Translations under genes and position numbers: made by a program
In this document: positions 59,548-64,000 of the stretch, one piece after another
How positions within the stretch are numbered: the first letter of the stretch is position 1
How the letters are laid out: every line of letters starts with the position of its first letter
Notes under the pieces: model-generated
The model's database searches: none
The model's input: only the letters and a program-made list of their open reading frames with translations
What the model was told of the DNA's origin: nothing
DNA from: Mycolicibacterium baixiangningiae
GTDB taxonomy: Bacteria > Actinomycetota > Actinomycetes > Mycobacteriales > Mycobacteriaceae
Length of the DNA stretch: 64,000 nucleotides
Assembly (NCBI RefSeq): GCF_016313185.1
Contig: NZ_CP066218.1
Span: 5,890,001 to 5,954,000, forward strand
Reading direction: 5' to 3'

Positions 59548-60948
59548 ATGGATGAAATAGTCCTCGCGGAGCGGCCCGCCGCCCTGCTCATCGTCATCGC
59601 CGTCGTCGCCATCGCGGTGCTGCTGTTCCTGATCATCAAGGTCAGGCTCCACGCCTTCTTCTCGCTGATCGTGGTCAGCGTGCTGACCGGCCTCGCCGCC
59701 GGCATCGGGATGGGCGACGTCGTCACCGTCGTCATCGCGGGCTTCAGCAATACCGTCGGCACCGTCGCGTTACTCGTCGGCTTCGGTGCCGTACTCGGAC
59801 GGCTCGTCGAAATGACCGGCGGCGCACAGACGTTGGCCGACAGGATGCTGAAGAGGTTCGGGGAGAAGAGGGCGCCGCTGGCTCTCGCCGTGGCCTCGCT
59901 GTTCTACGCCTTCCCGATCTTCCTCGACGCCGGATTCATCGTCATGCTGCCCATCATCTACACCGTGGCTCGGCGCCTTGGCGGATCGTTCATGCTGTAC
60001 GTGTTGCCGTCCATCGGCGCATTCCTGATGATGCACGCCCTGACACCGCCCCACCCGGGCCCGACGGCCGCAGCGACGGTGATGGGCGCCGACGTCGGCA
60101 TGGTCGTCATCGTCGCCTTGCTCGTCGGCCTGCCGACCTGGTATCTCGCCGGCTACCGGCTCAGCCTGATCATCGCCAAGCGCTACCCGAACATGCCGGT
60201 GCCGACCCTGCTCGGCGAACCGAAGGACTACCCCGAGGACGAGCGCCCCGGTTTTTGGACCGTCATCCTCGTCCTCCTCCTGCCATTGCTGTTGATCTTC
60301 TTCAACACGGTGTTCTCGACTCTCGAGGCAGATGGCGCCGTGACCGAAGACAATCTTGCGTACCAGCTCTCGCGCCTGATCGGAACCACCTCGATGGCGC
60401 TGTTGATCAGCGTCTTGTTGGCCATGGTGTTGCTCTACGTTCGGCCACGACGACGACGCGGCGAGCCGATCGGCGGGCTGTTGGAGAACCTCGTCGACGA
60501 TGCGCTGGCACCTGTCTGCTCGATCATCCTGATCACCGGCGCAGGTGGCGCCTTCGGCAGAGTCCTCACCGAGACGGGCATCGGCCAGACCCTGGCCGAC
60601 GGCCTGGACGCCCTGGGCCTGCCGGTCATGCTCTCCGGCTTCCTGATCGCCATCGCGTTCCGGGTCGCGCAGGGCTCGGCTACCGTCGCGGCGACGACCG
60701 CGGGCGCGATCATGGCCCCCGCCGTGACGTCGATGAACCTCGGCGCAATCGCGCTGGCGGCGGTCGTCATCGGCATCTGCGCCGGCTCGATCACGTTCTC
60801 GCACGTGAACGACTCCGGATTCTGGCTGATCGGGCGCTTCTGCGGGTTCGACACGATGACCACGTTGAAGACGTGGACGGTCGTCGCCACGGCCATCGGC
60901 TTCCTGTCCTTCGCACTGGCTTCAGTGGTCTACGTGGTCGCCAGCTGA
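59548..60948 (+). CDS. GntP-family sugar-acid permease
   Basis: 466 residues, about 12-14 membrane segments. The start RPAALLIVIAVVAIAVLLFL, FGAVLGRLVEMTGGAQTLAD, LFYAFPIFLDAGFIVMLPII and MMHALTPPHPGPTAAATVMG are diagnostic for gluconate/sugar-acid:H+ symporters. CAGSITFSHVNDSGFWLIGR near the end is also highly conserved. The family name tells that the imported compound is an aldonate or related hydroxy acid. Last gene of the rightward arm, followed by a hairpin. Confidence 0.92.
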   Translation: MDEIVLAERPAALLIVIAVVAIAVLLFLIIKVRLHAFFSLIVVSVLTGLAAGIGMGDVVTVVIAGFSNTVGTVALLVGFGAVLGRLVEMTGGAQTLADRMLKRFGEKRAPLALAVASLFYAFPIFLDAGFIVMLPIIYTVARRLGGSFMLYVLPSIGAFLMMHALTPPHPGPTAAATVMGADVGMVVIVALLVGLPTWYLAGYRLSLIIAKRYPNMPVPTLLGEPKDYPEDERPGFWTVILVLLLPLLLIFFNTVFSTLEADGAVTEDNLAYQLSRLIGTTSMALLISVLLAMVLLYVRPRRRRGEPIGGLLENLVDDALAPVCSIILITGAGGAFGRVLTETGIGQTLADGLDALGLPVMLSGFLIAIAFRVAQGSATVAATTAGAIMAPAVTSMNLGAIALAAVVIGICAGSITFSHVNDSGFWLIGRFCGFDTMTTLKTWTVVATAIGFLSFALASVVYVVAS

Positions 60949-60974
60949 GCGGGTTCGCCGCCGCTGAGCCGGCG

Positions 60975-60994
60975 CCTCGCAAAGGAATGCGAGG
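60975..60994. terminator. Hairpin after permease gene
   Basis: CCTCGCA-AAGGAA-TGCGAGG has 7-base perfect arms and a 6-base loop, 27 bases after the permease stop and in the gap to the convergent GMC remnant. It is a plausible terminator without a T run. The remaining bases to 61175 hold no gene. Confidence 0.55.
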
Positions 60995-61175
60995 GAATCG
61001 GGGTCGTATTGCGGATCGTCGACACGATGGCGTCCGCCCACCAGGGCGTCCATGGTGGTCGGCACTGGGTCGCCCGGCACTCGGTCAGCCCGGACAGGCT
61101 AACCGTATCGACGCGCCTCAGCTCACCGGCGAGATATCCCGAAGTCAGAGATGGCAGATGCGCGGCGTTGGAAAG

Positions 61176-62285
61176 CTACAGCCCGTGTGCGTCCTTGAGT
61201 AGTTGTGCTGCACGTTCCCCGATGATCACGCAAGGCGCCATGGTGTTGCCTGTGGTGACGCGGGGCATGATCGACCCGTCCGCTATCCGCAACCGCCCGA
61301 TCCCGTAGACACGCAGGTCTCCGTCGACCACCGACATATCGTCGCGGCCCATCTTCGCGGTGCAGGTTTGATGCCAGTACGTGGAAGCGGCGTCGCGGAT
61401 GAACGCTTCGAGTTCGCGGCCGATCAGGTTGCCCGGCATCACTTCGCGTTTCGCATAGGGACCTAGCGGAGCGGCGTTGCCGATCTCGCGGCAGAGTTCG
61501 ACACCGGCCACTGCGGCCGCCAGGTCGGCGGGGTCTGCCAACAAATTGGCTTCGATGCGAACCGGATCGGTGGGAGAGGGTCCGGTCAATCGGACACTCC
61601 CCCTGCTCTGTGGCCGCACGACACCCACATTCAGTGCCCATCCTGCCTCGGGCAGGCCGAACCGTGCGGCGTTCGCCGGGCTGGCCACGGGAAACTCGCT
61701 TTGGCACGTCTGGAGGTCGGGGGTGGCGACAGCCGGGTCGCTCTTCCAGAAGAAGGTGGCTTCCCCGGCGTTATTGCGGGGAACGAGCGGCTCCGGAGAC
61801 TCCCATACGCAGGCGATACCCGGATGGTCCTGCAGATTCTGGCCCACACCCGGAAGGTGCTGCACCGGTGTGATCCCCAATCGAGCCAGCTCAACGTGGT
61901 CACCAATGCCCGACTGCATCAACACCTTTGGAGTATGGATAGCGCCGAGACTCAAGATGACCTCCGAGCCGGCTTCGATTCGGTGCGTAGTGCCTTCGTA
62001 GGCGAACTCCACACCGCCGGCCCGCTTGCCTTCCAGAGTCACCTTGGTCACGAGAGCCTCGGTGAGCACCGTGAGGTTCGCTCGGTCCATGTAGGGGTAG
62101 GTGTACGAGCGGAACACCGATTCGCGAATGCCCGCTCGAGCGCGAATGTCGGCGATCGAGACGCCGCCTTCACCTTCCATCATGACGCCGTTATGACTGT
62201 CGAACGTTGGAATGCCGGCCGTCCCTGCGGCATCCAGCAGATTGTGCGCGACCTGATGGGGGTCCGGTGCAGGTTGCACGTACAC
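61176..62285 (-). pseudogene. 5'-truncated GMC oxidoreductase
   Basis: 369 residues from a GTG at 62285, against about 530 for the family. The visible part begins YVQPAPDPHQVAHNLLDAAG and includes VILSLGAIHTPKVLMQSGIG, GVGQNLQDHPGIACVW and the C-terminal domain with STYWHQTCTAKMG (active-site His) and TGNTMAPCVIIGERAA. The N-terminal FAD Rossmann motif (GxGxxG) and first 150 or so residues are absent; a stop codon closes the frame just upstream and 62286-62456 carries nothing similar. FAD binding should fail, so it is called a pseudogene, although a partial product could be made. Confidence 0.75.
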
Positions 62286-62456
62286 GAGTTGTTACCCATG
62301 AGAGGTTCGGGGCCGCGACCAGCTGCCGTCGAACCTACGGGGGGTGCCGACTTTCACGACCGGCACTCCGCGGCCTCCCCTGCGTTGCTCAGTTTTTTGC
62401 TCAGCAATGTCAACGGGCGACGGGTGATCACTGCAACGGTGCGCGGGAGATGTTAG

Positions 62457-63107
62457 ATGAGCTGTGACCTCGCCGAGGGCGTCGACGATTCGGCTGAATG
62501 GCTACGACAGTTGCTGGACGAGCGGTGCCCAGGCCACCGCTCCGCCGTGACCAGGATGCACGACTTCTTGGTCAGGGTCGCCCGCCGCGAGCTCTATCGC
62601 GGACGCGCGCCGTTCACCGGCAAGGAGGTCGACGACATCGCGAATCAGGTGGCCGCGGATTCGTTGTTGGCGGTATTGGGCAAGCTCTCCAGCTTTCGCG
62701 GTGACAGCAAACTCACCACGTGGGCATACCGGTTCGTCGTCTTCGAGCTGTCGAGCAGGCTCAAGTGCCTTCGCCGCCATTCGTGGACGCCCCACCTCCA
62801 GATGGACCACGGTGATTGGGACGCGTTCGCCGACCGGCTCCACCACAATCCGAGCCGCCACGCCGAGGCCCGGGAGATGATGACGGCGGTCGGGAGAGCG
62901 GTCATGACAGTGCCCACCGACCAGCAGCGACAGGTGTTCATCGAAGCGGTCGTCGAAGGCGCTCCGCCGAACGCAGTGGCCGACAAGTACGGGGTTTCGC
63001 GAAATGCGTTGTACAAGAGCATTTTCGACTCGCGCCGTAAGATCCGAAGTTATCTGACTGCTAACGGTTTCGAAGTCGAAGGTTCCCCACTGACCGACCC
63101 ACTGTGA
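62457..63107 (+). CDS. ECF-type RNA polymerase sigma factor
   Basis: 216 residues. Region 2 includes FTGKEVDDIANQVAADSLLA and LSSFRGDSKLTTWAYRFVVF (WA.RF.. promoter -10 recognition). Region 4 is AVMTVPTDQQRQVFIEAVVE and AVADKYGVSRNALYKSIFDS with RRKIRSYL. It is an alternative sigma factor of the extracytoplasmic-function class. The ATG is preceded by GGGAGATG. No anti-sigma gene follows; a second ECF gene does. A strong hairpin lies immediately after its stop. Confidence 0.85.
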   Translation: MSCDLAEGVDDSAEWLRQLLDERCPGHRSAVTRMHDFLVRVARRELYRGRAPFTGKEVDDIANQVAADSLLAVLGKLSSFRGDSKLTTWAYRFVVFELSSRLKCLRRHSWTPHLQMDHGDWDAFADRLHHNPSRHAEAREMMTAVGRAVMTVPTDQQRQVFIEAVVEGAPPNAVADKYGVSRNALYKSIFDSRRKIRSYLTANGFEVEGSPLTDPL

Positions 63108-63111
63108 TCTC

Positions 63112-63132
63112 GTTCGGCCACACCGGCCGAAC
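63112..63132 (+). terminator. Strong hairpin after first ECF sigma gene
   Basis: GTTCGGCC-ACACC-GGCCGAAC has perfect 8-base arms, five bases past the stop codon. It would separate transcription of the two sigma genes. Confidence 0.6.
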
Positions 63133-63290
63133 CGTGTCGTGGGTAGTGGCTCCGCCCATCGGAGAGTGACCGCTTCGGCTTCACGGGTCAAGCGAACTGC
63201 TTACCCGATCGGATGTGCTGCGCACCGACGCTCAGTGAATGGACAGAGGTCGGTCGTTCGCCAAATCTCACCAAGAAGCAGGGTAATTCG

Positions 63291-63932
63291 ATGAGAACCG
63301 TCAATCAGAGCGCTGGCACGACGAGGGAGGCGGAGCAGGCCGCCGCCGCTGCAGAGGCGCGCTTCACCACTGAAGTCATACCCATTCGTGCGGATCTCCT
63401 GCATGCCGCGTACCGCTACACCCGGAACAAGCACGACGCCGAAGACCTCATCCAGGAGACCTACGCCAGGGCTTGGAAGAAGTTCGGAACGTTCGAACAG
63501 GGCACGAACGTCCGCGCGTGGATGTCGCGCATCATGGTCAACATCTGGATCGATACGCATCGGCGGACGACGCGGCGGGTGCAGGAAACGCTTGCCGGAT
63601 CCTTCTGGGAGGAGGAGCATGCCGGCGAGGCGCTGACCGCCACACCATCCGCGGAAGACGTGGCGTTGCAGGATCACACCGACGATGTCCTCAAGCAATG
63701 CGTCGGAACACTCCCGATGGGCTTCCAGTCAGTCATCTTCTACGCAGACGTCTGCCAGTACTCCATGAGGGACGTCGCCGCGATCGAGCGTATTCCCCTC
63801 GGAACAGCGATGTCTCGGCGCCACCGGGCGCATCATCGACTGCGCGCACAACTCATCTCGAGCGGTCACGAGGGTCGCGGAGAATCGGGTGGCCCGACGG
63901 GGGACGGACGCGTCGTCCCGCAAACGCATTGA
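63291..63932 (+). CDS. ECF-type sigma factor, SigH/SigR-like group
   Basis: 213 residues from the ATG at 63291. Region 2: RADLLHAAYRYTRNKHDAED, LIQETYARAWKKFGTFEQGT and NVRAWMSRIMVNIWIDTHRR, which closely follow the SigH/SigR pattern (DAEDL.QET...A...F..F..GTN..AW..RI..N...). Region 4: LPMGFQSVIFYADVCQYSMR with IERIPLGTAMSRRHRAHHRL. In SigH-type systems a zinc-binding redox anti-sigma follows; here the next frame instead looks like a membrane or secreted protein. Redox stress regulation is a family-based guess. Confidence 0.87.
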   Translation: MRTVNQSAGTTREAEQAAAAAEARFTTEVIPIRADLLHAAYRYTRNKHDAEDLIQETYARAWKKFGTFEQGTNVRAWMSRIMVNIWIDTHRRTTRRVQETLAGSFWEEEHAGEALTATPSAEDVALQDHTDDVLKQCVGTLPMGFQSVIFYADVCQYSMRDVAAIERIPLGTAMSRRHRAHHRLRAQLISSGHEGRGESGGPTGDGRVVPQTH

Positions 63933-64000
63933 CCCGGGGTTGCGATCCGTCCGGGCATGCGTCTTCACTGTCGGGCTCGTGGCGATGCTGGTCGCACTTG
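63889..64000 (+). CDS. N-terminus of a membrane or secreted protein, cut by the window edge
   Basis: A GTG at 63889, six bases after GGAG and inside the end of the ECF gene, opens a frame to the window end: a basic start (MARRGTDASSRKRIDPGLRS) then VRACVFTVGLVAMLVAL, a signal or membrane segment. A TTG at 63940 is an alternative start. It overlaps the sigma gene by 44 bases and may be translationally coupled to it, so it could encode an anti-sigma or surface protein; the visible part does not decide. Confidence 0.4.
   Translation, partial: MARRGTDASSRKRIDPGLRSVRACVFTVGLVAMLVAL

Overview
The window looks like an accessory region of a high-GC actinobacterium, most likely a fast-growing mycobacterium (Mycolicibacterium type). 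The reasons are strong G/C third-position bias, frequent GTG starts, a fused HadA/HadB-type FAS-II dehydratase, a Ddn-type F420-dependent reductase, a secreted lipase with a long acidic Pro-rich linker, and many TetR/MarR-regulated reductases. No rRNA, tRNA, CRISPR array, phage gene or transposase was seen. All assignments come from reading the sequence; no database search was run.

Layout. 1-8.3 kb: a partial secreted protein, then an amine-utilisation locus. An XRE-cupin regulator heads a rightward PotD/PotB/PotC/PotA-type ABC importer with a PuuB-like FAD amine oxidase; a cupin and a sarcosine-oxidase-like flavoenzyme diverge from it. 8.3-11.4 kb: a P450, 3Fe-4S ferredoxin and SDR operon with a divergent TetR and a three-half-site operator. 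11.5-31.8 kb: a mosaic of reductases (SDR, NmrA, AKR, MDR) paired with MarR/TetR regulators and clear operators, plus an M42 peptidase resembling the NAGGN osmolyte type, the HadAB-like dehydratase, a DUF2252 protein, a lipoprotein lipase and a metallo-beta-lactamase-fold lactonase-like lipoprotein. This part holds at least six gene relics (four SDR pieces, an AraC tail, an LLM-monooxygenase piece). 31.8-47.5 kb: MOSC protein, a MurE paralogue lacking the DNPR motif, an AlsS-like acetolactate synthase, small secreted proteins, more regulator/reductase pairs, a TupA-type ATP-grasp protein and a large secreted lipase.

48.0-53.4 kb is a rightward locus: a PucR regulator, a fold-III PLP decarboxylase with an altered substrate motif, an APC amino-acid permease, and a translationally coupled cytosolic serine hydrolase of the class A beta-lactamase fold without a recognisable general-base Glu.

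53.6-60.9 kb is the most coherent candidate for a new pathway. Around a GntR/FCD regulator, one arm encodes a TIM-barrel isomerase/decarboxylase-like protein, a 3-hydroxyacyl-CoA-dehydrogenase-family enzyme and a GntP permease. The other encodes a fused DhaK-DhaL kinase, an RpiB-like and a TPI-like isomerase. Together they fit uptake of a C5 sugar acid, oxidation at C3, decarboxylation to erythrulose, phosphorylation, and isomerisation to D-erythrose-4-phosphate. The window ends with a 5'-truncated GMC oxidoreductase, two ECF sigma factors in tandem and the start of a membrane or secreted protein.
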